Position numbers and translations under genes: made by a program. A model generated the notes under the pieces. That model had not been told where the DNA came from. It did not search any database and saw nothing but the letters and a program-made list of their open reading frames with translations. Of a stretch of DNA of 64,000 nt, positions 8,902-17,596 are shown in pieces. The stretch comes from Marinomonas maritima (GTDB taxonomy: Bacteria > Pseudomonadota > Gammaproteobacteria > Pseudomonadales > Marinomonadaceae): the NCBI RefSeq assembly GCF_024435075.2, contig NZ_JAMZEG020000001.1, positions 930,001 to 994,000 on the forward strand, given 5' to 3'. Numbering within the stretch: position 1 is the stretch's first letter; each line of letters starts with the position of its first letter.

Positions 8902-9858
8902 ATGAATAAAAAAATGCTATTAAGCAGTATCGTACTTGCTGCGTCTTTGTTGTCTGTCACTGGACAAGCACAAGCAGAAGAGAAAAAACTCACCTTGATG
9001 TTAGATTGGTTTGTAAACCCAAATCATGGCCCTATCGTGATTGCCAAGCAGCGAGGTTATTTTAAGGACCAAGGTCTTGAGGTGGAAATTCAAGAGCCCT
9101 CTGATCCAAGCACGCCAGCGAAGCTAGTGGCCGCGGGTAATGTCGATTTAGCCGTATCTTACCAACCTAATTTAACCATGGATGTGGCCGCTGGTTTGCC
9201 GCTGATTCGTGCAGCAACCTTGATCGCAACACCATTGAACACGCTTACCGTACTGGACAATAACACCATCGATGGCATCGCTGACTTGAAGGGTAAAAAA
9301 ATCGGTATCTCTGTGGCCGGTAACGAAGAAGCGATTGTCGGCACCATGTTGAAAACACACGGTGTGAAATATGAAGATGTACAAATCATTAATATCGGTT
9401 GGGCACTGTCGACGTCTCTTGCGTCAGGAAAAGTGGATGCAACATGGGGTGGTTTCCGTAACTTTGAAGCCAATCAATTGGCGTTAGAAGGCATAGAAGC
9501 AAAAGCCTTTTTCCCAGAAGAACACGGCGTGCCTGTTTATGATGAACTGGTCTTTGTTGCCAATGCGAACAGCTACGACAAAATGGCGATTCAAGGCTTC
9601 AATAAAGCGATCGAGCAAGCCACGATCTACATCGTTAATCATCCGCAAGCGTCATGGAACGAGTTTGTAGCGTACAAACCAGACACTTTAAACAACGAAC
9701 TAAATGAATTGGCTTGGAAAGCAACGTTGACGCGTTTTGCGTTGCGTCCTTCAGCGGTAGACTTGAAACGTTATGACGACTATGCCCAATTTATGTATGA
9801 CCAAAAAATCATTAGCACGTTACCAAAAGCCAAAGACTACGTGCCGAGTTTTCAATAA
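8902..9858 (+). CDS. thiY: Periplasmic NMT1/THI5-like pyrimidine precursor-binding protein
   Basis: This 318-residue solute-binding protein captures the pyrimidine precursor in the periplasm. It starts with a signal peptide (MNKKMLLSSIVLAASLLSV, cut after QAQA). The NMT1/THI5 fold follows, with LMLDWFVNPNHGPIVIAKQ near the mature N-terminus, the segment typical of HMP-type binders. The ATG at 8902 has AAAGGAAAGG upstream. The frame is open back to 8800, but that would place the signal peptide internally. It is the third component of the riboswitch-controlled importer. Confidence 0.9.
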   Translation: MNKKMLLSSIVLAASLLSVTGQAQAEEKKLTLMLDWFVNPNHGPIVIAKQRGYFKDQGLEVEIQEPSDPSTPAKLVAAGNVDLAVSYQPNLTMDVAAGLPLIRAATLIATPLNTLTVLDNNTIDGIADLKGKKIGISVAGNEEAIVGTMLKTHGVKYEDVQIINIGWALSTSLASGKVDATWGGFRNFEANQLALEGIEAKAFFPEEHGVPVYDELVFVANANSYDKMAIQGFNKAIEQATIYIVNHPQASWNEFVAYKPDTLNNELNELAWKATLTRFALRPSAVDLKRYDDYAQFMYDQKIISTLPKAKDYVPSFQ

Positions 9859-9942
9859 GTCGTTCGCGACTTTTTAGGAAATAGAAACTGGAAATCAGAA
9901 CTTAGAAGCTGACGTTAAAAGTGAAAAGCAAAAGGTAACAGT

Positions 9943-10728
9943 ATGAATATCGAGATGATTATTAACGCACTGCATGCCGTGCGTGAGCAGAAACCACTGG
10001 TGGTGAATATCACTAATTACGTGGTGATGAACAACACGGCCAACGCGTTGCTGGCTATTGGTGCTTCCCCAATCATGGCGCACTCCCGTGAAGAAATGGC
10101 GGAGATGATGTCCTTTTCCGGCGCCTTAGTGGTTAATATTGGAACCTTAGACAGCCTTTGGATACCGCGTATGATGGTCGCGGTAGAGCAAGCGAATAAC
10201 CACAATAAAGTCGTTGTACTTGATCCGGTTGGCTGTGGTGCGAGTAAACTGCGCACACAAACATCTCGGCAGATTGCTGACGCTGCGAACAAGTTGATTA
10301 TTCGTGGTAATGCATCTGAAATCATCGCCTTGGCGGGAGAGCAAGGGACAAGCAAAGGCGTCGACTCAACGGACAGCAGTGAAGCCGCTGTCGGTGCCGC
10401 GCAATACTTGGCAAAAACCTACCAATGTAATGTGGTTGTCTCAGGGCAAACGGATTTTATTATTACCGCTGACCGCCAAATTAAGCTTAATAACGGCCAT
10501 GTTATGATGCCATATGTTACTGGAATGGGTTGCACACTGAGCGCATTAACTGGCGCGTTTGCCGCTGTCGGCGAAGAAACCGGCTTAGCGGCCGCTGCGG
10601 TTTTGGGTGTCGCGGGTGAAATCGCCGCAGAGCAATCCAAAGGCCCGGGGAGCTTACAGCTTAATTTGTTAGACGCCTTGTATTTGTTGGATGAAGAAAC
10701 ATTGATTCAACGGCTTAAAATGAGCTGA
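9943..10728 (+). CDS. thiM: Hydroxyethylthiazole kinase
   Basis: ThiM phosphorylates 5-(2-hydroxyethyl)-4-methylthiazole, the thiazole salvaged from thiamin breakdown. The 261-residue protein shows NITNYVVMNNTANALLAIGASPIM at the N-terminus, a substrate-binding segment of the family, and GMGCTLSALTGAFAAV near the C-terminus, the ATP and anion-hole region. AAGGTAAC precedes the start. It lies 84 bases behind thiY and probably belongs to the same transcript. With thiD and thiE it gives salvage only; no thiC, thiG or thiS is in the window. Confidence 0.95.
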   Translation: MNIEMIINALHAVREQKPLVVNITNYVVMNNTANALLAIGASPIMAHSREEMAEMMSFSGALVVNIGTLDSLWIPRMMVAVEQANNHNKVVVLDPVGCGASKLRTQTSRQIADAANKLIIRGNASEIIALAGEQGTSKGVDSTDSSEAAVGAAQYLAKTYQCNVVVSGQTDFIITADRQIKLNNGHVMMPYVTGMGCTLSALTGAFAAVGEETGLAAAAVLGVAGEIAAEQSKGPGSLQLNLLDALYLLDEETLIQRLKMS

Positions 10729-10740
10729 GGTAAAAGTTAG

Positions 10741-10798
10741 TGAGGGGCGATTCGCTAAATTGTTTTTTTAAATACAATGTTATCGATTAGCCCCTCAA
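10741..10798. repeat. Imperfect 23-bp inverted repeat between thiM and the GNAT gene
   Basis: The left arm starts TGAGGGGCGATTCG and the right arm ends CGATTAGCCCCTCA. The arms pair over about 23 positions with a few mismatches around a T-rich loop. It lies between two convergent genes and may act as a two-way terminator, although no T tract follows the outer stem. It could also be a small mobile hairpin. Confidence 0.6.
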
Positions 10799-10806
10799 TA
10801 CCAATA

Positions 10807-11352
10807 TTATGCCTTCGTCGTAATATTGTGAGGCAGTAAAGGATGGTCATTTTCCCACACAAAAAGCATGTCATTTACCTTTTTGCCATTACCAGGCGGT
10901 TGCCATAGATTAGTTTCTTGATGTCTTGCGCCAAGACGATGATAAAAGTGTTGGGCGCCTACATTGTCTTCCAGTACTTCAAGATATAAGCCTTTGTGTT
11001 CGAAGGCGTTATCCACCCATTCTGCAATCAAATAGAGTAACTGCTTGCCAATACCTTTGCCCTGAGCAGCATTTGAAACATGCAAGTTGTCTATAAAGGT
11101 TCCCCACTGGGTACTTTCATGGCCAAAGGCGCAGATAAATCCGTATATTTCATCATTGTCTGTCGCGACGATGATGTGTTGATTTTTTTTAGGTGAAGAC
11201 AAGCGACTAGCCCAAGCGTTATGTCGTTCATCCCAGACATCATGATCAAGAAAATCATCTGGAAAAATACCGCGATAGGAATTACGCCAACTTTCAGCAT
11301 GCAGCTGAGCAATGCCTTCTAAATCGTCCATATTCGCTATTCTGTATTGCAT
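10807..11352 (-). CDS. GNAT-family N-acetyltransferase
   Basis: This is a 181-residue acetyl-CoA-dependent acyltransferase of the GNAT fold. The acetyl-CoA loop reads QGKGIGKQLL (around residue 98), and the C-terminal motif reads LEVLEDNVGAQHFYHRLGA. The acceptor is unknown. The gene points against the surrounding thi genes and separates thiM from thiE, so it probably has no role in thiamin metabolism. Confidence 0.85.
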   Translation of the reverse strand: MQYRIANMDDLEGIAQLHAESWRNSYRGIFPDDFLDHDVWDERHNAWASRLSSPKKNQHIIVATDNDEIYGFICAFGHESTQWGTFIDNLHVSNAAQGKGIGKQLLYLIAEWVDNAFEHKGLYLEVLEDNVGAQHFYHRLGARHQETNLWQPPGNGKKVNDMLFVWENDHPLLPHNITTKA

Positions 11353-11564
11353 TAATTGGGTACTCCCTGCTGATTTTTACTCGATCTATCGTGCGTATTT
11401 TAAATGCCACTTTACTAACGGATACTAAAGCGAATGGTTATTTCCTACCACCCTAAAGAATTCGACACGTATGAGATTAGGGTAAACGTATTCGTCATCA
11501 TGTTAATATGTCTCGCATTCGACGTACTATTAATGCCATTAAATAACCAAATGTTGAGAGTGAA

Positions 11565-12179
11565 ATGAACCCGTATCGTTTGTATTTAGTCACCGATGAT
11601 CAGCAAGATCTAGAAACGTTAAAAGCCGTGGTAACAGGCGCCATTGCTGGTGGCGTGACTATGGTTCAAGTACGCGAAAAGCACGGTGACGTACGCGCTT
11701 TTATTGAAAGGGCATTTGCGGTCAAAGCCATTTTGCAGGGCACAGGCGTGCCTTTAATCATCAATGACCGAGTCGATGTTGCTTTAGCGGTGGACGCTGA
11801 CGGCGTGCACCTTGGTCAATCTGATATGCCTGCAGACATTGCGCGTCGTTTGATTGGCAAAAACAAACTGCTTGGTCTTTCTATTGAAAACGAACAACAG
11901 CTTATTGACGCTGAATCCTTGCCGATTGACTATGTAGGGTTAAGCGCCATTTTTGCCACACCAACAAAAAGCAACACCAAAAAAGAATGGGGAATAGAGG
12001 GGCTGCGCAACGCCGTGGCGCAAAGCTCTTTTCCAATCGTTGCGATCGGCGGCATTAATGCGTCTAACCTAGACGCTATTATTGGCACTAACGTCGATGG
12101 CGTTGCGCTGGTTTCTGCGATTTGTCACGCGCCAAGCCCGAAACAAGCGGCAAGGGCTTTATTGAAACAGATGGGCTGA
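11565..12179 (+). CDS. thiE: Thiamin-phosphate synthase
   Basis: ThiE joins HMP-PP from ThiD and thiazole phosphate from ThiM to give thiamin phosphate. The 204-residue TIM-barrel protein shows the family motifs VQVREKHGD, NDRVDVALAVDADGVHLGQ, a P-rich loop (FATPTKSNTK) and AIGGINASN for phosphate binding. It has a GAGAGTGAA ribosome binding site. It stands apart from the riboswitch operon behind a divergent gene, and I see no second THI element in front of it, so it may not be under TPP control. Confidence 0.94.
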   Translation: MNPYRLYLVTDDQQDLETLKAVVTGAIAGGVTMVQVREKHGDVRAFIERAFAVKAILQGTGVPLIINDRVDVALAVDADGVHLGQSDMPADIARRLIGKNKLLGLSIENEQQLIDAESLPIDYVGLSAIFATPTKSNTKKEWGIEGLRNAVAQSSFPIVAIGGINASNLDAIIGTNVDGVALVSAICHAPSPKQAARALLKQMG

Positions 12180-12407
12180 GCTTGTTTAGTCAGAAGAAAG
12201 AACAGCGCTTGGTTTTACTATCGCATTAGCCAAAAATGACAGAGATTCTTTGCTGCACATGTAAGTGGGTCGCCAGCATTAAGGGCACAAGTGAATGCTT
12301 ACAGAACCAGTCGATATGCTTGAAGCGCGACAAAAGCTGTCATAAATACGCTATAAAAATTAACATACCCGTCATTGCATCGCTGAATGTCTAATATAGA
12401 GTGAATT

Positions 12408-12827
12408 ATGAACACGAAAATATACAAAGAAGTCCTTTTTCTAGCCAAAGAATTAATGAGTTGCGCTCATAAAAAGGATCAAACTGGCTTTGATACTTAT
12501 TATGAAGAATTGAAGGCAATCTGTAACGACAACGACGATACGGACAAAGATCATCCAGTACAGTGGGAAACACTGGGGGATTTCACCGATGATTTAGAAT
12601 TGGCGGTTTCTATTTACGATAAAGCGCTGTTGAAAGCCGCCGCGATGAATTCAAAAGACTACCTATCATCGATTGGCTTTTCGGCCGCATTGCTGAAAAT
12701 AGAATTGGGTGAGAAAGCGAGTGCCATTGAATATTTGGAACAAGCCAAAATCCACAGCAATAAAATCATCGATAAAGAACTGAAAGCTGAAATACATGAC
12801 CTCTTAAAAGAGCTGAAAGAAGCGTAA
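12408..12827 (+). CDS. TPR-like hypothetical protein
   Basis: This 139-residue, soluble, highly charged and probably all-helical protein has paired helices of the tetratricopeptide type (residues about 65-135, with LAVSIYDKALLKA and ASAIEYLEQAKIHS). A central segment, HPVQWETLGDFTDD, is the most distinctive part. Proteins of this form are found as TPR hypothetical proteins in marine gammaproteobacteria. The partner is unknown. It stands alone, with 228 bases upstream in which I see nothing. Confidence 0.7.
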   Translation: MNTKIYKEVLFLAKELMSCAHKKDQTGFDTYYEELKAICNDNDDTDKDHPVQWETLGDFTDDLELAVSIYDKALLKAAAMNSKDYLSSIGFSAALLKIELGEKASAIEYLEQAKIHSNKIIDKELKAEIHDLLKELKEA

Positions 12828-12888
12828 AAGGCTAAATTCAAAATCGTAGACCAAGACGGCTAAGACGACGTTGATCTTGGTCTAATGG

Positions 12889-13788
12889 CTAGTTATTTTG
12901 GTCTAATAGCAAATCGCCGTCATAACGAAAGTGTCTAGAATGCTGAGTGATTGGATCAATAAACTGAAGTTCCTTGGCCAGTAACTGCAATGGTGCTGAA
13001 TAATTATCCGCTGATTGAGGTTGTAGTTGTGGGTAATATTTATCATTCAGAATCGGCCAACCCAGTGTTTGCATATGTAGACGCAACTGATGGGTTTTAC
13101 CTGTCACTGGGTGCAGTTCAAACAGTGCTTGCTGAGTTGTTTGTTGCACGCATCGAATCATCGAATGACTGTTAGCTTCGCCTTTAGTCACTTGCATGAG
13201 AAAGCGTGGTTCAGACGGCACGATACGATTCCTAATGTCCCACTTTTTATCGATTAAATGGTCATCGCTACTGATGCTTGCTATGGCCTGATAGGTTTTG
13301 TGTATTTGTCGCGTTTCAAATAACCGATGATAATCATGGCGAGTGTCTGGATTAACAGAGAACATCACTAAACCGGCTGTCACTCTGTCTAAACGGTGTA
13401 AGGCCTGTAAACTCTCAATACCTGTGCTGCGGCGTAAACGATTTTGCAGACACTCATTCACATAAATACCACCGGGTGTAACGGCGAGAAAGTGAGGTTT
13501 ATAAGCCACTAAAATATGCTTATCCTGAAAGAGTATCGTTTCTTTAAAAGGAATGCGGGGTTCGTTTTCGACTTCCCTGTAATAGTAAACCCGTTGCTGT
13601 GGCTGAAAGCGTGATTGCGCGTTTATCAGTGAACCGTCGTGCCAATGTACTTTGCCATCGGCCATGCGCTGTTGCCATATCTGCGCATCAACATAAGGAA
13701 ACTTAATGATTAGGTATTCTAATACGGTGACGACGCCGGGATTCGTCTGCGGTAAACTCAGTTTTGAGGGATGTTCAGAAATAGCCAT
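12889..13788 (-). CDS. RluA-family RNA pseudouridine synthase
   Basis: This 299-residue enzyme should isomerise uridine to pseudouridine in rRNA or tRNA. The catalytic motif is HRLDRVTAGL with Asp134. The usual RluA landmarks follow: GKTHQLRLHM for the basic/aromatic motif and a C-terminal ILNDKYYP. The N-terminal part (about 20-75) resembles a short S4-like segment. The closest functional subgroup cannot be set by eye; the sequence recalls the less studied RluA paralogues rather than RluA, RluC or RluD proper. Confidence 0.85.
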   Translation of the reverse strand: MAISEHPSKLSLPQTNPGVVTVLEYLIIKFPYVDAQIWQQRMADGKVHWHDGSLINAQSRFQPQQRVYYYREVENEPRIPFKETILFQDKHILVAYKPHFLAVTPGGIYVNECLQNRLRRSTGIESLQALHRLDRVTAGLVMFSVNPDTRHDYHRLFETRQIHKTYQAIASISSDDHLIDKKWDIRNRIVPSEPRFLMQVTKGEANSHSMIRCVQQTTQQALFELHPVTGKTHQLRLHMQTLGWPILNDKYYPQLQPQSADNYSAPLQLLAKELQFIDPITQHSRHFRYDGDLLLDQNN

Positions 13789-13942
13789 TTTTTAGCCCAA
13801 ACCTTCGGCTATAGCGTATGTTTGATCGCGATTATAACATGCGGTTGATCGTGCTAGGTTATGATTAGTGTTTTATAGAGGCATGGGTTTTTATTCTCTC
13901 CTCGGATTTTGGTCTAAGCATTAATAATTAAAGAGATATGAT

Positions 13943-14545
13943 ATGGAACGTCCTACTAAGGAACAGATTCTTGAGTTGCCTTTGTATGTTGGTCTTGATC
14001 TTTCAGATATCAAGATCATTGAAAATGAACAGGATGCTACAGACGCACTGAAAGAATTGGAAAACGAAACGTGCTTGGGATTCGATACGGAAAGCAAACC
14101 TATTTTTCGTAAAGGTGAGGTGAGTCCTGGACCTGCGTTAATCCAACTGGCAACGCAATCAAAGGCATTTTTATTTCCAACTCGATTTCCCGCCGCTGTT
14201 GCTGCGGTTTCGCAAATATTAAGCAATGCCAACATCAAAAAAGTCGGGTTTGGTCTTAAAGGTGATAATAAAGAGCTGCGCAATAAATTGAATATAGACA
14301 TAGTCAATACGCAAGATTTATCGGTTACGTTAAAAAATTTAGCCGGAGAAAAAAACAGCATTGGCGCACGAGCCGCTGTTGCCATGGTACTAAAAGCACG
14401 TCTAGGAAAAGGCGCTCAAAAATCAAACTGGGGTGCGTATCCACTTAAGAAAAACCAGATTCAGTATGCTGCTAATGATGCACATTCGGCTATCTGTATT
14501 GAACAAACATTGAATCGAAAAAATAGTAAAAGGAAAGAGCTTTGA
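13943..14545 (+). CDS. DEDD-family 3'-5' exonuclease domain protein
   Basis: This 200-residue protein consists almost entirely of a 3'-5' exonuclease domain of the RNase D / WRN type. ExoI is GFDTES, ExoII lies around GLKGDNKELRNK and ExoIII is QIQYAANDAHSA; the tyrosine four before the last Asp marks the DEDDy class. The HRDC domains of full RNase D are absent. Its stop codon overlaps the TTG start of the yqfB-like gene, so the two are probably translated together. The substrate, RNA or DNA, cannot be told from the sequence. Confidence 0.85.
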   Translation: MERPTKEQILELPLYVGLDLSDIKIIENEQDATDALKELENETCLGFDTESKPIFRKGEVSPGPALIQLATQSKAFLFPTRFPAAVAAVSQILSNANIKKVGFGLKGDNKELRNKLNIDIVNTQDLSVTLKNLAGEKNSIGARAAVAMVLKARLGKGAQKSNWGAYPLKKNQIQYAANDAHSAICIEQTLNRKNSKRKEL

Positions 14546-14856
14546 GCCTGTCTAAAATAACGTTTTTCGAACGATTCGAAGCCGATATATTATCAGGCAA
14601 GAAAACCATCACCATTCGTGATGAAGCAGAAAAAGACTATGCACCGAACAGCGTGGTACAAGTGTCCACCTATGAAAATGATCGATGGTTTTGCGCATTG
14701 AAAATCCAATCTGTTGACGCTATTGCCTTCAGCCAACTGTCGGAATTTCATGCCCAACAAGAAAATATGACACTGCCAGAACTGAAAAACGTCATCCAAG
14801 AAATATATCCAGATGTTGAACGCCTGTATGTGATTTCATATGAATTGATTGGTTAG
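14542..14856 (+). CDS. yqfB: N4-acetylcytidine amidohydrolase, ASCH domain (YqfB-like)
   Basis: This 104-residue ASCH-domain protein closely resembles E. coli YqfB, a hydrolase that removes the acetyl group from N4-acetylcytidine nucleosides. ITFFERFEADILSGKKTITIRDE and QENMTLPELKNVI correspond to the same positions in YqfB. The catalytic Lys, Thr and Glu sit in KKTITIRDE and AQQENMT. The start is a TTG inside the end of the exonuclease gene, with AGGAAAGAG just upstream, and the overlap is 4 bases. Pairing with a 3'-5' exonuclease suggests release and clean-up of modified nucleosides, but that is inference. Confidence 0.88.
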   Translation: MSLSKITFFERFEADILSGKKTITIRDEAEKDYAPNSVVQVSTYENDRWFCALKIQSVDAIAFSQLSEFHAQQENMTLPELKNVIQEIYPDVERLYVISYELIG

Positions 14857-15191
14857 GGTTTTTATTAAAGCGTCATTACAGGCGACCTACAGAATATGGG
14901 GCTTAGTCTCTTCCCCTTTCTCTTTCTCTTTCTCTTTCTTCAAGGGAGAAGACGGAAGATGGGGTCGATTGGTTTTGTCGGCTTGCGAGAAGATATTTTG
15001 AAATGACTCTGAAACGCCATAGAATCACGTAATCGACTCTCTAATAGAAAACGCGTCGAACAGATTTTATCTGTGATGCTGTTTTTTTGTAGGACGTCAT
15101 GAGCGAAGCGACTATCTAATAAAAAATGCCATTGGGAACGAAGCTTTCGTTGTAGGGTAGGTCGCGGTTTTAGCCTGACGAAGGGGCGAAA
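14857..15191. other. Non-coding stretch with a hexanucleotide run
   Basis: No gene is visible here. Four near-perfect copies of TTTCTC lie at 14917-14940. Further on are short fragments that look like decayed repeats (around 15080-15190). This begins the decayed zone that carries the two insertion sequences. Confidence 0.6.
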
Positions 15192-15206
15192 AATTGGAGT
15201 CAGATA
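15192..15206 (+). repeat. Left arm of a 15-bp palindrome split by the IS4-family element
   Basis: AATTGGAGTCAGATA is the exact reverse complement of TATCTGACTCCAATT at 16556-16570. Removing the insertion sequence and one copy of its target duplication restores a hairpin of two 15-bp arms with a 17-bp AT-rich loop. Hairpins beginning ATTGGAGTCAG are familiar as REP-like elements mobilised by single-strand transposases in gammaproteobacteria; that match is from memory. Confidence 0.8.
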
Positions 15207-15233
15207 AAATAAAGTTTAATTTGTATCTGACTC

Positions 15234-16554
15234 TGAGGTATCCCCACAAATTTACTCATGAATAGGCTCCTTGTTTTAGCTGCTGGACTAGTTGCCTGAT
15301 GCCGTCCTGCCATTCCTTTTTTGATATCTGGAAACGAGTCATAATGGCTCGTTTCCCAAGGTAAAAGTGTGACAGAACTCTTCGCTTACGTAGAGTATTC
15401 ACTTGGAAGCGTTTTGCATAGCCCGCTAGCTCTATGACTTTACCGACTAAAACAAGCAGAAGCGCAGTGACAGTTGTAAGCAGGATTAAGTTGCTCAGCC
15501 GTTCTATCTTTGATGTATAACTCAACTCAAATCCCAAGCCGAATCGGCTGCTTTTCATATCGCGAAAACCTTCTTCAATTTGCATTCTCGTTTCATATGC
15601 TTTGACGCAACGTTTAGCAAAAAGACGGTTCACGGGAAGAGAAGACACTAATAACCAAGGTTCTTTTGCCCCTCTGGCTGCGGTAAGCGAAGATAAAGAA
15701 GCACGTCTTTTACCTTTTTGATTGATGGAGTGACGCCCTTTAGGTGGGCTCTTGTAAAGAACAAACTGATTGGTGATCGGACTAGATTGACGATGTTTAA
15801 GCTCTAGATGCTTAGGTTTTTGATTAGCACTAGAGAACAAAGTGGATATGCAGCGCCAAGCTTGAAGCGAGTCATCATAGTACTTACGCGGCCTTCTAAC
15901 TCGTCCGACATAATCCCAGCCCTGTTTCACAACTTCATCTAACCAAGGTGTCTTAAATCCAGCATCCGTTACAATGATGGGCTTTGCTTTACTTGGAAGC
16001 AGTGCTTTTAAAACACTTAAAAATTGTCGATGTGTTTTAGGCTTTTCTTTTGTGAGCTTGTCATGCACTTCTTCATAAAGCGTAATGGATCGCCCCTCAA
16101 AAGCCGTACTGGCACGAATGAGAAAGTGTTGTCCACGAGCATCTAAATCAGACGAGTCCACGCTAATGATTGGACGCGTTTGAATCACAAAGAGTCGGCA
16201 GATATAAGCGTAAACCGATAATGCTTCGCGGTGTAAATTCGGGTTGGAGAGCAATCGGTCTGAGCGTTTAATGCGATGCTTTTCGTACGCTTTTGATTGG
16301 ATGCCTCGACCGATACTAGTCACGGTGCAAAGATTGCCTTGCGCTAAGCTGAGTACACAAGCTGATAGCGCCTTGCGTCGAGTTTTATGCATATTTGGGC
16401 TGACAAATGGAAGGATTTTGTTCAGAATAGATGTCGCGTTCATGGTTCTCGTGTTTGATTGTTTTTGGCGAAATTATTGATCACCAAGGGCCATGAACGT
16501 TCCCTTCTTATGTTAACTAATTGTTATTTATATCAAATTCGTGGGGATACCTCA
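15234..16554 (-). mobile_element. IS4-family insertion sequence, 1321 bp
   Basis: The element has 20-bp terminal inverted repeats starting TGAGGTATCCCCAC at the left and ending GTGGGGATACCTCA at the right, with one mismatch in 20. It is flanked by an exact 11-bp direct repeat, GTATCTGACTC, at 15223-15233 and 16555-16565. An 11-bp duplication fits the IS4 family. It holds a single intact transposase. Perfect duplication and intact ends show an unrearranged, probably recent insertion. Confidence 0.92.
15256..16443 (-). CDS. IS4-family transposase (DDE)
   Basis: This full-length transposase of 395 residues shows the DDE catalytic residues: the first Asp lies in ISVDSSDLDARG (about 115), the second in IIVTDAGFKTPW (about 157) and the Glu in the YREK motif YETRMQIEEGFRDMK (Tyr, Arg, Glu and Lys at the spacing of the IS4 family). 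It has no frameshift or stop. It fills the element between its inverted repeats. Confidence 0.92.
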   Translation of the reverse strand: MNATSILNKILPFVSPNMHKTRRKALSACVLSLAQGNLCTVTSIGRGIQSKAYEKHRIKRSDRLLSNPNLHREALSVYAYICRLFVIQTRPIISVDSSDLDARGQHFLIRASTAFEGRSITLYEEVHDKLTKEKPKTHRQFLSVLKALLPSKAKPIIVTDAGFKTPWLDEVVKQGWDYVGRVRRPRKYYDDSLQAWRCISTLFSSANQKPKHLELKHRQSSPITNQFVLYKSPPKGRHSINQKGKRRASLSSLTAARGAKEPWLLVSSLPVNRLFAKRCVKAYETRMQIEEGFRDMKSSRFGLGFELSYTSKIERLSNLILLTTVTALLLVLVGKVIELAGYAKRFQVNTLRKRRVLSHFYLGKRAIMTRFQISKKEWQDGIRQLVQQLKQGAYS

Positions 16555-16555
16555 G

Positions 16556-16570
16556 TATCTGACTCCAATT
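16556..16570 (+). repeat. Right arm of the split palindrome
   Basis: TATCTGACTCCAATT is the exact complement of the arm at 15192-15206. Its first ten bases belong to the target duplication of the IS4-family element, which shows that the insertion hit the base of this arm. Confidence 0.8.
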
Positions 16571-16885
16571 ATTTGCCAACCGGCTATTACTTTAAAGCCA
16601 ATATGTAGATAAAAACCTAGCGCTTGCACATTTTGTTCATTTACATAGTTTTTTGAAGTGCCCAGCTCTTGAATAGCATTGGCTGACAACATAGCACCAA
16701 TGCCTTATATGCGAGCATCAGGTGAGATGAACTGTATCTCAATATTACCGTCATGGACTCCGTAAAGCCCTTGAATTTCACCTTGCGCTTTTTTAGCACA
16801 CCTTAACTCAACGGCATCAAAATATTGCTCTAAAAATAACGGCTTGAAATATTGGGCGCACACAATCAGGATTGCGTCGAATGTA
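16566..16885 (-). pseudogene. GNAT acetyltransferase remnant
   Basis: Read on the minus strand, this region gives the second half of a GNAT protein: FKPLFLEQYFDAVELRC, then an acetyl-CoA loop with GIGAMLSANAI, and the typical C-terminal NEQNVQALGFYLHIGF. An in-frame TAA lies just before the acetyl-CoA loop (around 16705), and the N-terminal half is missing or scrambled. It ends in the palindrome. It is clearly not functional. Confidence 0.75.
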
Positions 16886-16964
16886 AAAGGTGATCTTTAT
16901 TGCGTTCAGTAAAGGTCGTTTCCTTGACTGGGAACGATTTTTGATAGCTTGGTTAGGTATTTGT

Positions 16965-17195
16965 TTACTCATCTTTGCTTAAGAAATAGTTACACATACG
17001 TTTGCCAATAAAATGAACGCCCAATGATATAAGTAACGCGTCCGTTGCAGCAGTAAAAGCTAAGATCAAAGATAAAGTAGAAGCTCCCATTTTTGGTGTT
17101 GACTCTAGGCTCAGATTATACCAAATACCTAAAAACTCGCATATTACAGCCAAAATAGTTAAGTAGATAATAAGCTTAACTTTTTCACTTCTCAT
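16965..17195 (-). CDS. Small hypothetical membrane protein
   Basis: This 76-residue frame has two hydrophobic helices (about 7-26 and 38-60) and a short basic C-terminal tail. I do not recognise it. It lies between the IS4 and IS3 elements in decayed DNA, starts 43 bases from the IS3 end and has only a weak ribosome binding site. It could be a genuine small gene or the remains of a larger one cut by the insertion. Confidence 0.45.
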   Translation of the reverse strand: MRSEKVKLIIYLTILAVICEFLGIWYNLSLESTPKMGASTLSLILAFTAATDALLISLGVHFIGKRMCNYFLSKDE

Positions 17196-17302
17196 GAAAT
17201 GCCGACCAAAATTTCGAGATAAATGCCAACAAATAAGTGGTATGGACCCACTTTAATAGACATCTCATAGCTATATAATAATAGGTAAAAATGAGGTGAA
17301 TT

Positions 17303-17596
17303 ATGAGTGGGAAACGTTATACCGAAGAGTTCAAAATTGAAGCCGTTAAACAAGTAACAGAGCGTGGTTATAAGATTGCTGAAGTGGCTGAGCGACTTGG
17401 CGTTAGTTACAAAAGTATGCATGATTGGATTGCTCGATACCGCAAACCTGAAGCAAGTCGAAAAGCGGAAGATTCCGCTCAGTCAGAGATCCAACGGCTC
17501 AAAGCGGAGCTTCAGCGGGTGACCGAAGAGAGGGACATTCTAAAGGAGGCCGCCGTGTACTTTGCCGGGGAGTCAAAGAAAAGTACACGTTCATAA
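17303..17596 (+). CDS. IS3-family transposase OrfA
   Basis: This 97-residue protein carries the N-terminal helix-turn-helix (YTEEFKIEAVKQV to LGVSYKSMHDWI) that binds the IS ends. A leucine-zipper-like helix (about 55-85, IQRLKAELQRVTEERDILKEA) serves oligomerisation. It is intact. OrfB overlaps it in the -1 frame. Confidence 0.9.
   Translation: MSGKRYTEEFKIEAVKQVTERGYKIAEVAERLGVSYKSMHDWIARYRKPEASRKAEDSAQSEIQRLKAELQRVTEERDILKEAAVYFAGESKKSTRS

Noticed and set aside
17192..17422. A minus-strand frame of 76 codons next to the IS3 element
   Set aside because: It overlaps the IS3 end and OrfA antisense, so it is a shadow of the insertion sequence.
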